A DNA stretch of 64,000 nucleotides, taken from positions 2,976,001 through 3,040,000 of the forward strand of contig CAXXDH010000003.1 of assembly GCA_963677785.2 (NCBI GenBank), read 5' to 3'. Shown here piece after piece: positions 1-8,922 of this stretch. The notes below the pieces were generated by a model that did no database searches, was not told the origin of the DNA, and was given only the letters and a program-made list of their open reading frames with translations. Origin of the DNA: G963665495 sp963677785 (GTDB taxonomy: Bacteria > Desulfobacterota > Desulfovibrionia > Desulfovibrionales > Desulfovibrionaceae). The position numbers were made by a program, and so were the translations under genes. Numbering within the stretch: the first letter of the stretch is position 1; the number at the start of each line of letters is the position of its first letter.

Positions 1-1848
1 TGCTTCGGAGCTGCGCAGGGCGGCCGCCTGTTCTTCGAGTTCCTTGTTGGTGCGTTCGGTTTCTATCTGGTGCGCTTTGAGCGCTTCGGCCTGCTCGCGT
101 GTTTCATGCAGCAGCTGTTGTACTTTATTTCTGGATTGCGCGGACTGCAGTGCAATCGAAATGCTTTCTTTGCAGCGTTCGAGGAATCGTTTGTCAAGCT
201 CGGAAAAAGGATTGAACCCGCCGAGTTGGATGACGCCGAGCACCTCGTCGTCGTAGACCAGGGGCAGGATGGCGAAATGAGGGGGGATCTTGCGTCCGAC
301 GCTGAAATTGAGGCTGGGCGCGTTGCCCAGGAGGTTGTTGAAAATCAGGGTTTGCCGTTCGAGAGCAGCCTGACCGACCAGACCCTGGCCGAAATTCAGT
401 TTGTTGTAGTTGCCGTCGCGTTCGGAAAACGCGTGGCTGGCGATCAGGTGCAGTGTGTCGCCTTGCTGTGTTACAAGATAAACTAGGCCGAGCTTCGCGT
501 CGATGTACTTGACAAGGAAGCTGATGTATGTCTGGCAAAGTCGTTCGATATCCTGTTCGCCTCTCAAGGTGTCGTCCAGGTGTCCCTTGCCGTTAATCAG
601 CCAGTCCTCGGCATTTTTGCGTTCGTCTTCTTCCCGCAGGGTTTTGGCCATATGGTTCAAGGCGTTGGCCAGGTCGCCGATTTCATCCTGGCGGTCGAGG
701 TCAAAGGAAACATGGAAGTTGCCGGATGCAATGGAAGAAGCGAATTCCACACCCTGGGTCAACGGCTTGGAAATACTGTTGGTGATCATGATCGACAGCC
801 AGCTGCCTACAAAAATCAGCAGCAGGACGATCAGGCTGATGCTGGTGACAATGCGGTTGAGCCGGGAAATGACCTGTTCGCCGCGTTTATGGGCCGTGCC
901 TGCAATGTCGTTGGCATATTGGGTTGCCTTCGCGGTCACTTCTTTGATTTTGGAGATAATGTCATGCAGTCTTTTATTGTATTCATCTCTGCTTTGAAGA
1001 TACAAGGCTTGCTTTTCCAGAATACCGTCGTCGGACAGCAACATCTCCTTGAAAAGGGGAAAATTTTCCACAGCCTGGTTCAGGATGGCCTTGTCTTTTT
1101 CCGGGAGTTCTTTCCCCAGAGTGTTGGCCAGGCGATGGATGTTTTCCAATGCAGAAAAAAGTTTTTCCTTTTTAGGGGAAATATAGTCGCTGTCTTCAAT
1201 GGAAAGGATGCGGGTAGCGGCAAGTTCAAGCTCGCTCAAGGCATTGAGCAGGTCCAGCGTATTTTTTGCAAGTCCATACGTGGAACTGATAAAATTTTCC
1301 AGATAACCTGAAGAGGATTCATTGAGCGTCGTTGCGCTGAAAATGCTTAATTCATTATTGTCCAACAGGGTGTAGAGATGGTTCTTGTCCTCATCGATAA
1401 GATGCGAAAAGGCTTTCAACAGTTCGGAACATTCCTGCTTGATCGTCAGATTACGGATTTTGCTGTCTTTGATTTCATGAAACAGATTTGAGAAAAGAAC
1501 ACCCGTATTTTTTGCGGTCGTGTTTATCAGGCCTGCATGTTCCAGGGCAACGAGGTTTGCGTTGAGGTTGGTCAGCGAATTTTCAAAGACCTCATTGGTC
1601 TGTTTGATACGCTTCAGGTCCGGCGCTGAAAAGAGATTGTAAAAACCGGATTCCAACTTGGCAAGGTTGTAGCGGGTAAGTTGAAATCGCGTGTTCTCCT
1701 TGACGGTTGTATTGAGCAACTCATTGAGTACACTGCGGAAATTGTGGATGCTGAGCGTTGATACAATGCTGATGGCCAGGATGCCGCCGATGAGCAGGAC
1801 AAAGTTGAGCAGCAGTTTTTTTCTGATGGAAAAGTCCGTTAATCGCAT
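1..1848 (-). CDS. Sensor histidine kinase, HAMP-GAF type (partial, C-terminus beyond the left edge)
   Basis: The reading frame opens at an ATG at 1848 and stays open to base 1 (616 codons), so the 3' part of the gene is outside the window. The product starts MRLTDFSIRKKLLLNFVLLI, a basic stretch followed by a first membrane segment (residues about 12-30). A long, mostly helical sensor region follows, then a second membrane segment near residues 330-350, a HAMP linker (SISKPL, then DEIGDLANALNHMAKTL), and a GAF domain from about residue 430 (LGLVYLV to VLGVIQLGGFNPF). The visible end is a coiled coil (TNKELEEQAAALRSSEA). In this family the coiled coil normally leads into HisKA, HATPase and often receiver domains, which are inferred and not seen. 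No strong ribosome binding site precedes the ATG. Stimulus unknown. Confidence 0.82.
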   Translation of the reverse strand, partial: MRLTDFSIRKKLLLNFVLLIGGILAISIVSTLSIHNFRSVLNELLNTTVKENTRFQLTRYNLAKLESGFYNLFSAPDLKRIKQTNEVFENSLTNLNANLVALEHAGLINTTAKNTGVLFSNLFHEIKDSKIRNLTIKQECSELLKAFSHLIDEDKNHLYTLLDNNELSIFSATTLNESSSGYLENFISSTYGLAKNTLDLLNALSELELAATRILSIEDSDYISPKKEKLFSALENIHRLANTLGKELPEKDKAILNQAVENFPLFKEMLLSDDGILEKQALYLQSRDEYNKRLHDIISKIKEVTAKATQYANDIAGTAHKRGEQVISRLNRIVTSISLIVLLLIFVGSWLSIMITNSISKPLTQGVEFASSIASGNFHVSFDLDRQDEIGDLANALNHMAKTLREEDERKNAEDWLINGKGHLDDTLRGEQDIERLCQTYISFLVKYIDAKLGLVYLVTQQGDTLHLIASHAFSERDGNYNKLNFGQGLVGQAALERQTLIFNNLLGNAPSLNFSVGRKIPPHFAILPLVYDDEVLGVIQLGGFNPFSELDKRFLERCKESISIALQSAQSRNKVQQLLHETREQAEALKAHQIETERTNKELEEQAAALRSSEA

Positions 1849-2025
1849 AAGTGGCGTTGTGGATTGAGGTTCGTGTTATCGATTATAGAATCGTCGTCTA
1901 TTTTCGTTTGCTCTCTACTTCTGTCCATAGCACATGTGATCATTGAATAAAAGCAAAAGGATGTCTTGAAGAAGGGGCCCGAGGGGCGGGCGGGGTACTA
2001 TCGAGCGTAGTAAAAAAACGGCGAA

Positions 2026-3303
2026 CTACTGATTCGGAATACGCATGATGGCGTTGGTCCAGTTCGCCGCTGCCAGGTGTATCTGGGCGGTTTTGCTTTG
2101 ATTGATCTGCAGGCGCTCAACCAGTGTTTCTGCAGAGTTCCAGTTTCCGGCCTCAATGGCGTAGGCCAGTTCGAGCCAGCCGTACAACTCTCCCTGCTTG
2201 AACAGCAAAGCGTTTTTGAGCATTTCGTTCAAAGGCATTTGCTGCAGCAGCTCCTGCATGCTCAAGCCAAGCAAAAGATCAAGCTTGGAAAAAAGCCCAA
2301 GCAGGAACATGTGGTCGGGAGAAAGGCCGACATGCGCATATTGCAGTGTGAGGAGTTCCAGGAATTTTCCCCGCTGGACGCAGCCAAAGGCTATTTCCTC
2401 GGAGCGCGGCGTAGGGGAGACGTCCGCAATGGCCACGGCCATGAGCCATTGCCGTAGCGCCATGCTGCCCAAGTAGGCGACCGCCTGGGAAATGGAGCTG
2501 ATCTTGGTGCGCAGCGAAAAGGCCAGGGAGTTGATGAAACGCAGCAAGCGGTAACTCAGCGAGGCATCGGTTGTGATGATTTTGCCGAGCTTTTTCACGT
2601 CGTGATCCTCGTGCAGCAGCTCATGAAGCAAGCGGAGTCTGGCGATGGCGCCGAGTGAAACCTTGCGGCCGGGAAACACCTCCGGACGGCTGAAGTAATA
2701 CCCCTGGAAGAGCGAATATCCCAGAGCCTGAGCCAGCAGACAGGTTCGCTCGTCTTCGATTTTCTCGGCCAGCAGGACGGCGTTGGATCCTGCAAGAGAT
2801 TTGGTCACCCGGATCAAGTCCGGGGGCGAAAGTCCGAAAACATCCACTTTGATGATGTCGGCCAGCTGAATCAGAGGTTCGAAGGAGGCATCTCCCTGAT
2901 AATCGTCAAGGGCCAGCGTATATCCGGCTGTTTTCAGTTCCTGACATGTCCTGACAACGTCGGCCGTGGGAGAAACGGTCTCCAGGATTTCTATCACGCA
3001 GGATTCACGGGGCAGCGCGTACGGAGTCCCCTGGAGCAGCAGATCCTGAGGAAAATTGATCAGAATCCGGCTCTGCTCGTCAAGGCTGCTCAGCGCAATG
3101 GAAACACCATCGACAATAATCTGGGCAGTGGCCGAGCCCGCATCCGCAAATTCGGCATTGGCCGCCATGCCGCTGTGGCGGAACAGCAGTTCATATCCCC
3201 AGATGTTCTGGTCCCGGTCATACACGGGCTGTCTGGCTACGAAAATAGGTTCGAACGGAATTTGCTCCAGGTCCGGCCAGTTGCATAAATTTTCAGACAT
3301 CAC
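2026..3303 (-). CDS. EAL-HDOD domain signalling protein
   Basis: About 425 residues. The N-terminal half is an EAL-type fold: FVARQPVYDRDQNIWGYELL, then ILINFPQDLL, CVIEILETV, LALDDYQGD, DIIKVDVFG, LLAEKIED and LFQGYYFSRP. The C-terminal half, from about residue 205, is an HDOD domain (LGKIITTDASLSYRLLRFIN). This is the YuxH/CdgJ-like architecture. Glu of the EAL motif is kept but the motif reads ELL, and the usual DDFGTG loop reads DDYQGD, so cyclic di-GMP hydrolysis is doubtful and a scaffold or binding role is more likely. The first codon is GTG at 3303, directly followed by ATG at 3300; either may be used. The gene is divergent from the PilZ gene at 3453, which hints at shared cyclic di-GMP signalling. 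Confidence 0.88.
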   Translation of the reverse strand: MMSENLCNWPDLEQIPFEPIFVARQPVYDRDQNIWGYELLFRHSGMAANAEFADAGSATAQIIVDGVSIALSSLDEQSRILINFPQDLLLQGTPYALPRESCVIEILETVSPTADVVRTCQELKTAGYTLALDDYQGDASFEPLIQLADIIKVDVFGLSPPDLIRVTKSLAGSNAVLLAEKIEDERTCLLAQALGYSLFQGYYFSRPEVFPGRKVSLGAIARLRLLHELLHEDHDVKKLGKIITTDASLSYRLLRFINSLAFSLRTKISSISQAVAYLGSMALRQWLMAVAIADVSPTPRSEEIAFGCVQRGKFLELLTLQYAHVGLSPDHMFLLGLFSKLDLLLGLSMQELLQQMPLNEMLKNALLFKQGELYGWLELAYAIEAGNWNSAETLVERLQINQSKTAQIHLAAANWTNAIMRIPNQ

Positions 3304-3452
3304 AATTCCAGGAGTTTTTAATCATCGTATTGGAATTTTTGACAGCTGCATTATATACTACATGAGAGAAACCTATGAATGCAACCTCCGGTTGTGTTTT
3401 GTCCGTGAGGTAGCGAAAGCAGTTGGCGGGATCCCGGAAAAGGAGGTGCGTT

Positions 3453-4121
3453 ATGCCCTTGTTTCAGGAGCGCAGCGTCGTCAAGGTCGATCATGGTGGC
3501 AAACTCGTTGCAACCATTGGCAATGATGTGATTATCCGGCTTCCGCAGCAGGAAGGGGATTACAAGACAAAGCTTGTGGGACTGCACCCCTTTGATTTTA
3601 TCATCTTGAAGCTGCCGCCTGTCCCAGGATTGAAAGAAAAGTTCCTCAAAGGAAGTGCAGTCATTGTGCGCTACTTGAATCACGGTGTTGTTTACGGGTT
3701 CAACTCCCAGGTCCTCGCGCTCACAACTGCGCCCTGTCCTTTGGTTTTTCTGGCCTACCCGCATCAGTACGAAAAGCTTTCGCTACGCAAAAGCTTGCGG
3801 ATTCAATGTCTGGTCCCCTGCAAAGTGTATAATGAAAATGGCGAACATAACGGCTACATTGTTGATCTGGGAGTCGGGGGCTGCCGTATCAATTTTGCGG
3901 CCAAAGAAGCAGCGGAATTGCCGGAACTACAGGCGGGAAGCGATGTCTATCTGGATTTTATTCTTTGCGGCTGCCAGGATTTGTTCGTTATAAAGGGGTT
4001 GTTGCGGCATATCCTGGAAGGGGAAGACAAATTTTCTCTGGGCATTGAATTCCTGGGCATATCTTCAAAAAACCAAGTGTATCTTACGAATTACATCCAG
4101 GAAATATCCAGTGCCTGCTGA
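3453..4121 (+). CDS. PilZ domain protein (YcgR-like, cyclic di-GMP receptor)
   Basis: The ATG at 3453 follows a strong AAAGGAGG site at 3439-3446, which fixes the start over an in-frame upstream codon at 3423. The product is 222 residues. The first half resembles the PilZN/YcgR N-terminal beta domain (VDHGGKLVATIGNDVIIRLP). A PilZ domain begins near residue 105 with RKSLRIQC (the RxxxR cyclic di-GMP contact) and continues with YIVDLGVGGCRI. The usual D/N-x-S-x-x-G motif here has Gly in place of Ser, which may weaken ligand binding. Such proteins brake flagellar motors or control exopolysaccharide. A hairpin terminator follows at 4233. Confidence 0.85.
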   Translation: MPLFQERSVVKVDHGGKLVATIGNDVIIRLPQQEGDYKTKLVGLHPFDFIILKLPPVPGLKEKFLKGSAVIVRYLNHGVVYGFNSQVLALTTAPCPLVFLAYPHQYEKLSLRKSLRIQCLVPCKVYNENGEHNGYIVDLGVGGCRINFAAKEAAELPELQAGSDVYLDFILCGCQDLFVIKGLLRHILEGEDKFSLGIEFLGISSKNQVYLTNYIQEISSAC

Positions 4122-4232
4122 GAACATAATATTAACATCTCGTAATGCAATGGAAAGGTTCAGTTAATAGTAAGATTTTATTCTTGTTGGAAAGGCTCTC
4201 CACAAGCCTTTCAGTATATTCCTTCCTGGGGC

Positions 4233-4270
4233 GGGCCGGGTGTGCACACCATCCGGCCCCTACTTTTATT
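4233..4270. terminator. Rho-independent terminator between convergent genes
   Basis: GGGCCGG and CCGGCCC arms flank a GTGTG/CACAC inner stem with a short bulge, followed on the plus strand by CTACTTTTATT. It lies between the PilZ gene (plus) and the membrane protein gene (minus) and could serve both. Confidence 0.6.
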
Positions 4271-4386
4271 AGCTGAAATTATTAAATAAAATTTTTCGGA
4301 TACACCCGAAGAGAGGCTTTTTTGGGGGCAAATATGTACCTTAACAGGGCCTTAGTTTTATTTGGGCTGCAGTCCGCGTTCTTCTG

Positions 4387-4980
4387 CTACAGCACCGCCA
4401 ACAGCATTTCCAGCGGTCCCTTGCCTGAACAAAGAGAGATCAGCCCCCATAACAGCAACAGCAGCCCTGCGATACTGAGAATGGTGCTGATGCCTTTTTC
4501 CAGCAGCATGTTGACCAGGGAAATACCGCGTTCGATTTTGCCGTCCGTGGCCGTGCCTTGTATCTGGGCGTATGTCTTGCCGATGACCCGGCCGGACTGG
4601 TTCAAAAACAGCCACAGCCCGCCCAGAACAAGCAGCAGGCCGGGGTTGGTCTTCAGGAAGCCCTGCAGCCATCCGCCCCAGCCGACGAGCCAGAGCAGAA
4701 CGGGAAGCAGTACCGCAAGGGACAGCAGCAGGTAGGAGAGCCCGGACAGCACGGCCTGGAGTCCGTAAAAATAGCCGAGAACACTATATTCTCCATGGCT
4801 GACGGGTTCCTGGCGGCTCAGAATGGTTTCCAGCGAGACATACACTGACGCAACCAGAAGAAACACCAGCGAAAACAACAGCAGGCTTTCCGATTCTATT
4901 ATTCGGCTGACGTACAGCCCTGCAAGGCCGGTCAGCCCGAATCCCCAGACCCCGTACGTAATAAAGCGTCCGTGGCGCAT
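4387..4980 (-). CDS. Uncharacterised multi-pass membrane protein
   Basis: 197 residues; I do not recognise a family. The ATG at 4980 is preceded on the minus strand by AAAAAGGAGAAG, a good ribosome binding site. About five hydrophobic segments are visible: residues 8-24 (YGVWGFGLTGLAGLYV), 32-48, 70-98, 112-127 and 165-185 (STILSIAGLLLLLWGLISLC). Between segments four and five there is a soluble, charged stretch (GTATDGKIERGISLVNMLLEKG). The gene is transcribed away from the sigma54 activator gene at 5105, with 124 bases between them, so the two may share a divergent promoter region. No catalytic motif is visible. Confidence 0.7.
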   Translation of the reverse strand: MRHGRFITYGVWGFGLTGLAGLYVSRIIESESLLLFSLVFLLVASVYVSLETILSRQEPVSHGEYSVLGYFYGLQAVLSGLSYLLLSLAVLLPVLLWLVGWGGWLQGFLKTNPGLLLVLGGLWLFLNQSGRVIGKTYAQIQGTATDGKIERGISLVNMLLEKGISTILSIAGLLLLLWGLISLCSGKGPLEMLLAVL

Positions 4981-5104
4981 GCCTCTTCTCCTTTTTCAGA
5001 TTCGGTGCTACCGTTCATCCATAATAACTGTTCATGTTCCGATCCGCCATCCATTATCTCCGCTGCAGGCGTGTTGACGCGTAATTGTCACAATCGTAGG
5101 CTGG

Positions 5105-6910
5105 ATGAAAAATCAACAATCGTCTTATTTGGGGATGCAACACGTGTCTGAATCTTCGCTCCTGAATCTCTCTTTCGACGCCGTGAGTTACGCCATTGTT
5201 GTCATCGATACGCAGTGCGTCGTGCAATTCGTGAACAAGTCCGCCAGGGAGTTTCTCAAGGTCCGGGGCCGCAATTTCGATTCCTGTGTGGGCGGACCGG
5301 TCTCCGATATTCTGCCCATTGCCGCGCCTCTGGCCCGCAAGGCTCTGGCTTCAAGGGAATTCGCCAAGGGCGAAGGCCGGGTTGTTGAAAAGGGGCGGCA
5401 GTTGTTTTTCGAGATCACGCCCCTGATGCGGGGCCGTCAGCTTATCGGCGCGGTGGTCAGTCTGCAGCGTCCGGAGCGCTTCGAGGAAATGGCCGTACGC
5501 CTGGAAGCCTACCAGTCCTTGTTCATGCAGCTTCAGGCCGTGTTCGATTCGTCCAGCGACGGTATCTGGGTCACGGACGGCGAGGGCGTGATAACCAACG
5601 TCAACAAGGCCTCCATCGAACTGAACGGCATGAGGGACGTGCCTCTGATCGGCCGCAATATCAAGGATATCGTGGCCATGGGCGGAGTGGACCAGGCCGT
5701 TACCCTGGAGGTCATGAAACATCGCCGCCAGATCAGTCTGATTCAGCACATCAAAAGCACGGGCCGCCAGATTCTGGCCACCGGAACGCCGGTGTTCGAT
5801 GAAGCCGGAAAGTTGGCTCTGGTGGTGGTCAACGAACGCGATTTGACCGAGCTGAACAATCTGCGCCGCGATCTGGCAATCGCCAAGCAGAGCCAGGAAT
5901 CAGCGAGCAACGAACTGAAGAGTTTTCTGGTGCTCGAACGCGACAGCGGCGGAGTGGTGGCCGAAAGCAAGACCATGCGGCGTATTCTGGCCATGGCCCT
6001 GAAGCTGGCCCAGCTCAATGTCTCCAACATTCTGCTCACCGGAGAATCCGGCGTGGGCAAGGGCATGCTCGCCAAATTTCTGCATAACAACAGCCGCCGC
6101 AAGGAAAAACCCTTTCTGAGCATCAACTGCGCGGCTCTGCCCGAAAGCTTGTTCGAGTCCGAACTCTTCGGCTACGAGGGGGGCGCTTTCACCGGCGCAA
6201 AGGAGACCGGTCGCCTCGGCCTTATGAATCTGGCTGCGGACGGAACGTTGTTTCTGGACGAAGTGGGTGAAATGCCCCTGGCCCTGCAGGCCAAACTGTT
6301 GACCTGTCTGGACCAGAACGAATTTATTCCCATCGGCGCCAACCGGCCCGTAAAAGTCCGCTGTGCGCTTGTGTTCGCCACCAACAAGAATCTGGAGGAG
6401 CTGGTCCGGCAAAAACGTTTTCGAGAAGATTTTTTTTACCGGCTCAGCGCCTTTACCCTGGAGATTCCCCCTCTGCGCGAGCGACGGGATGATATTTTCG
6501 AGCTGGCTCGTCGTTTTTTGTTAAGCAGTAACGAGGAATTCAAGACCGAGAAATTTCTCAGCCAGACCGCCCTGGATCTGCTGCACGGATATGCGTTCAA
6601 CGGCAATGTGCGCGAACTGCGTTCTCTGATCCGCAAAGGCGCTGTCATGAGCGAAGAGAACGACCTGGCCGCATTTCTGGCTCTCAGCCTGGGCCGTACG
6701 GATGCGCCCGAGCCCTCGCAAACACCAGAATCCGCTGCGGCCCGTTCGCTGCCCCTGGCTGTGGCGGCGCTCGAGCGCGAGTTGCTGCTGCAGGCCAGGG
6801 CCGCCTGCGCCAACACGCGGGAGATGGCCGCGTTCCTGGGCGTGAACCAGTCCACTGTCGTCAGGAAGCTCGCCAAATACGCAATCGGGGCGCAGGAATT
6901 CGTTTCTTGA
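5105..6910 (+). CDS. Sigma54-dependent transcriptional activator with PAS domains
   Basis: 601 residues. Two PAS-like regions occupy about residues 15-130 (SFDAVSYAIVVIDTQCVVQF) and 140-265 (FDSSSDGIWVTDGEGVITNV). The AAA+ domain shows Walker A GESGVGKG near 312, the sigma54 contact loop GAFTGA near 360, and Walker B TLFLDEVGEMP near 382, followed by the R-finger region. The C-terminus (about 560-600, TREMAAFLGVNQSTVVRKL) is a helix-turn-helix of the TyrR/PrdR kind. There is no receiver domain, so a small ligand or redox signal sensed by PAS is likely. It lies directly upstream of a sigma54 promoter (7168) and three palindromes (6907, 7028, 7084), so it most probably activates the catabolic operon that follows. 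The first palindrome overlaps its own stop codon. A second in-frame ATG at 5135 is an alternative start. Confidence 0.93.
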   Translation: MKNQQSSYLGMQHVSESSLLNLSFDAVSYAIVVIDTQCVVQFVNKSAREFLKVRGRNFDSCVGGPVSDILPIAAPLARKALASREFAKGEGRVVEKGRQLFFEITPLMRGRQLIGAVVSLQRPERFEEMAVRLEAYQSLFMQLQAVFDSSSDGIWVTDGEGVITNVNKASIELNGMRDVPLIGRNIKDIVAMGGVDQAVTLEVMKHRRQISLIQHIKSTGRQILATGTPVFDEAGKLALVVVNERDLTELNNLRRDLAIAKQSQESASNELKSFLVLERDSGGVVAESKTMRRILAMALKLAQLNVSNILLTGESGVGKGMLAKFLHNNSRRKEKPFLSINCAALPESLFESELFGYEGGAFTGAKETGRLGLMNLAADGTLFLDEVGEMPLALQAKLLTCLDQNEFIPIGANRPVKVRCALVFATNKNLEELVRQKRFREDFFYRLSAFTLEIPPLRERRDDIFELARRFLLSSNEEFKTEKFLSQTALDLLHGYAFNGNVRELRSLIRKGAVMSEENDLAAFLALSLGRTDAPEPSQTPESAAARSLPLAVAALERELLLQARAACANTREMAAFLGVNQSTVVRKLAKYAIGAQEFVS

Positions 6911-6926
6911 TGCTATTTCGCATCAA
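6907..6926. promoter_or_regulatory. Upstream activator site 1 (TTGATGC-N6-GCATCAA)
   Basis: Perfect 7+7 base inverted repeat TTGATGC / GCATCAA with a 6-base spacer (TATTTC). It overlaps the stop codon of the activator gene. The same motif recurs at 7028 and 7084. A half site TTGATGC also occurs at 6952-6958 and a TGATGC half at 7189-7194. Inferred binding site of the sigma54 activator encoded at 5105. Confidence 0.75.
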
Positions 6927-7027
6927 GGGCGTGAGCAAATAAAAATGGATTTTGATGCTTATTTATTGTTTTTAAAGAATTTTTTATCATATAGAAGAAT
7001 CTGGGACGAGAAAAAGAAGCAAATATT

Positions 7028-7047
7028 TTGATGATATTTTGCATCAA
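7028..7047. promoter_or_regulatory. Upstream activator site 2
   Basis: TTGATGA-TATTTT-GCATCAA, the same 20-base palindrome as sites 1 and 3 with one mismatch (A for C at position 7). Its centre is 121 bases from that of site 1 and 56 bases from that of site 3. Confidence 0.72.
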
Positions 7048-7083
7048 AAAAATAATCTGTTAAAATAGGCTATTACAGAATAT

Positions 7084-7103
7084 TTGATGCTAAATAGCAT
7101 CAA
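7084..7103. promoter_or_regulatory. Upstream activator site 3
   Basis: Perfect 7+7 inverted repeat TTGATGC-TAAATA-GCATCAA. Its centre lies about 75 bases upstream of the -24 element at 7168, a normal distance for an enhancer-type activator that loops to sigma54 polymerase. Confidence 0.77.
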
Positions 7104-7167
7104 TTTTTTTTGTTTGTTAAATTCGAATTTTAGTTATCCACTTGAAATACTTTGATAACTATCGAGG

Positions 7168-7183
7168 TGGCCCCTTGATTGCT
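7168..7183 (+). promoter_or_regulatory. Sigma54 (-24/-12) promoter of the catabolic operon
   Basis: TGGCCC-CTTGA-TTGCT matches the sigma54 consensus TGGCAC-N5-TTGCW, with the invariant GG and GC exactly 10 bases apart. Transcription would begin near 7194, about 25 bases ahead of the first permease ATG. The three palindromes upstream and the sigma54 activator gene support the call. The rest of the 308-base gap (6911-7218) is AT-rich and holds no gene. Confidence 0.85.
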
Positions 7184-7218
7184 AAATATGATGCTAAACA
7201 AAAGAGAAGCGGAGAGTT

Positions 7219-8085
7219 ATGAAAAGTAAAGCATGGCAGCCCTGGGCGCTTTTATCGCCGGCGCTGGGCTCGGTTTTCCTGCTCCTGGTGGTGCCGGTCT
7301 GTTTCGTTGTGGTCTACAGTTTCTGGCTGCGCGCCCCGAACGGTTCGGACATTGTCGCGTTTCAGTTCGGCAACTACGCAAAATTTTTTGAGGATTTCTT
7401 TTATCCATCCATTCTGCTGCGGACCATCCGCATGGCATTGGAATGCGTGGCGTTGTGTCTGGTGCTGGGCTACATTCCGGCCTATTTTTTCTACCGGACC
7501 ACGAGCCGCCACAAACCGTTGCTGATGCTGTTGATCATGCTGCCGTTCTGGATCAGTTTCATTATCCGTACCATGAGCTGGGTGAACATTCTGGGCGATA
7601 CGGGCTTGCTCAACCATTTTCTGATCTCCATCGGCATTCTGTCCAAGCCGCTTTCGCTCCTGTATAATGAAGGTTCCGTGATGATGGGGCTGCTGCAATA
7701 CCTGCTGCCGTTCATGATCATCAATATCTACGTCAGCCTGGAAGGCATCGACCGCAGTTTGCACGAGGCGGCGCGCAGCATGGGCTGCAGCGAGTGGCAG
7801 GCCTTTCGCGAGGTGACGCTGCCGCTGAGCCTGCCGGGAGTCAGCGCCGGTTGTCTGCTGGTGTTCGTGCTCACCTCCGGCACCTACCTGCCGCCCATGA
7901 TTCTGGGGGGCGCCCGCAACGAACTGATCGCCAATCTTATTTTCAAGCGCGTCATCGGTACGCTCGACTGGCCTTTCGGGTCGGCCATCAGCGTTATTCT
8001 GCTCGTGCTTCTGGGCATCATCGTCTGGACCTATAACCGCTATCTCGGCATCAACACGCTTTTCAAGGCGTTCAAGGGGGCCTAG
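7219..8085 (+). CDS. ABC transporter permease, PotB-like
   Basis: 288 residues, six predicted membrane helices, first helix at about residues 10-32 (ALLSPALGSVFLLLVVPVCF). The cytoplasmic EAA loop that docks to the ATPase is visible as EAARSMGCSEWQAFREVTLPL near residues 182-204. This is the spermidine/putrescine (PotB) permease family, which also imports other amino-containing solutes. The ATG follows GGAGAG at 7209-7214. First gene after the sigma54 promoter; the second permease starts 2 bases after its stop codon. With the enzymes downstream, the imported solute is inferred to be a basic amino acid derivative such as beta-lysine, not necessarily a polyamine. Confidence 0.93.
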   Translation: MKSKAWQPWALLSPALGSVFLLLVVPVCFVVVYSFWLRAPNGSDIVAFQFGNYAKFFEDFFYPSILLRTIRMALECVALCLVLGYIPAYFFYRTTSRHKPLLMLLIMLPFWISFIIRTMSWVNILGDTGLLNHFLISIGILSKPLSLLYNEGSVMMGLLQYLLPFMIINIYVSLEGIDRSLHEAARSMGCSEWQAFREVTLPLSLPGVSAGCLLVFVLTSGTYLPPMILGGARNELIANLIFKRVIGTLDWPFGSAISVILLVLLGIIVWTYNRYLGINTLFKAFKGA

Positions 8086-8087
8086 TC

Positions 8088-8873
8088 ATGAAATTATCCG
8101 GCTGGTCGCTCATCAAGCTGTATACGTTTCTGGTGTATGTTTTCATGTTCGCCCCCATTGTGGTGGTTATCATTTTGTCCTTCAACCCCATGCAGTTCGG
8201 CTGTTTCCCCATGGAGGGCTTCAGCTTCAAGTGGTTCGTCAAACTGGCGCACAATTCGGCCATTCTGGACGCTTTCAAGAATTCCATTCTGCTCGGCGCG
8301 TTGACCTCCATCATTACCACGGCCATCGGCGTTTTGGCGGCCATGGCCTTTGTCCGCTACGAGTTCCCGGGCAAAAACACGCTGAATACGCTGCTGCTCG
8401 CGCCGATCATGATTCCCGAGGTGGTGCTGGGCGTGGCCCTGCTGCTGGTCATTCGCTGGGCGCAGCAGCCCAAGAGCTTTGCGCTGCTGCTCATGGGGCA
8501 TGTGGTGCTGACGCTGCCGTACGTGCTGCTCATCGTGCAGGCCCGGCTGGTGGGCATCAAGCGCGTTTATGAAGAAGCGGCCTTGTCGCTCGGGGCCAAC
8601 CCTTTGCAAACTTTTAAGGAAGTGACCTTGCCCCTTTTGATGCCGGCCATCTTTGCAGGAATTCTTTTTTCCTTTACGATTTCATTTGACGATGTCACTG
8701 CGACGCTGTTTTGGGCCACTGCTCAGAATCAGACCGTTCCGGTGAAGATATTCGGCATGCTGCGCAACTCCATCAGTCCCGAGATCAACGCTCTGGGTGC
8801 GGTTATGGTTTTTCTGACCGTATCGATTCCGTTGCTCGCCGGGTTCGTGGCGCGCAGGTTTGCCCGAGGGTAG
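8088..8873 (+). CDS. ABC transporter permease, PotC-like
   Basis: 261 residues with six predicted membrane helices, beginning with LIKLYTFLVYVFMFAPIVVV. The EAA loop reads EEAALSLGANPLQTFKEVTL near residues 163-182. It pairs with the PotB-like permease, from which it is separated by two bases, to form the membrane channel of one importer. The binding protein gene follows after 49 bases. Confidence 0.93.
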   Translation: MKLSGWSLIKLYTFLVYVFMFAPIVVVIILSFNPMQFGCFPMEGFSFKWFVKLAHNSAILDAFKNSILLGALTSIITTAIGVLAAMAFVRYEFPGKNTLNTLLLAPIMIPEVVLGVALLLVIRWAQQPKSFALLLMGHVVLTLPYVLLIVQARLVGIKRVYEEAALSLGANPLQTFKEVTLPLLMPAIFAGILFSFTISFDDVTATLFWATAQNQTVPVKIFGMLRNSISPEINALGAVMVFLTVSIPLLAGFVARRFARG

Positions 8874-8922
8874 TGATGTCGCCGCATTTTTGCACTTTTT
8901 AACTATTGAGGAGAACGATCGA

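Noticed and set aside
4122..5104. Cyclic di-GMP riboswitch near the PilZ and EAL-HDOD genes
   Set aside because: No match to the conserved GEMM core was seen in the gaps at 3304-3452 or 4122-4386.
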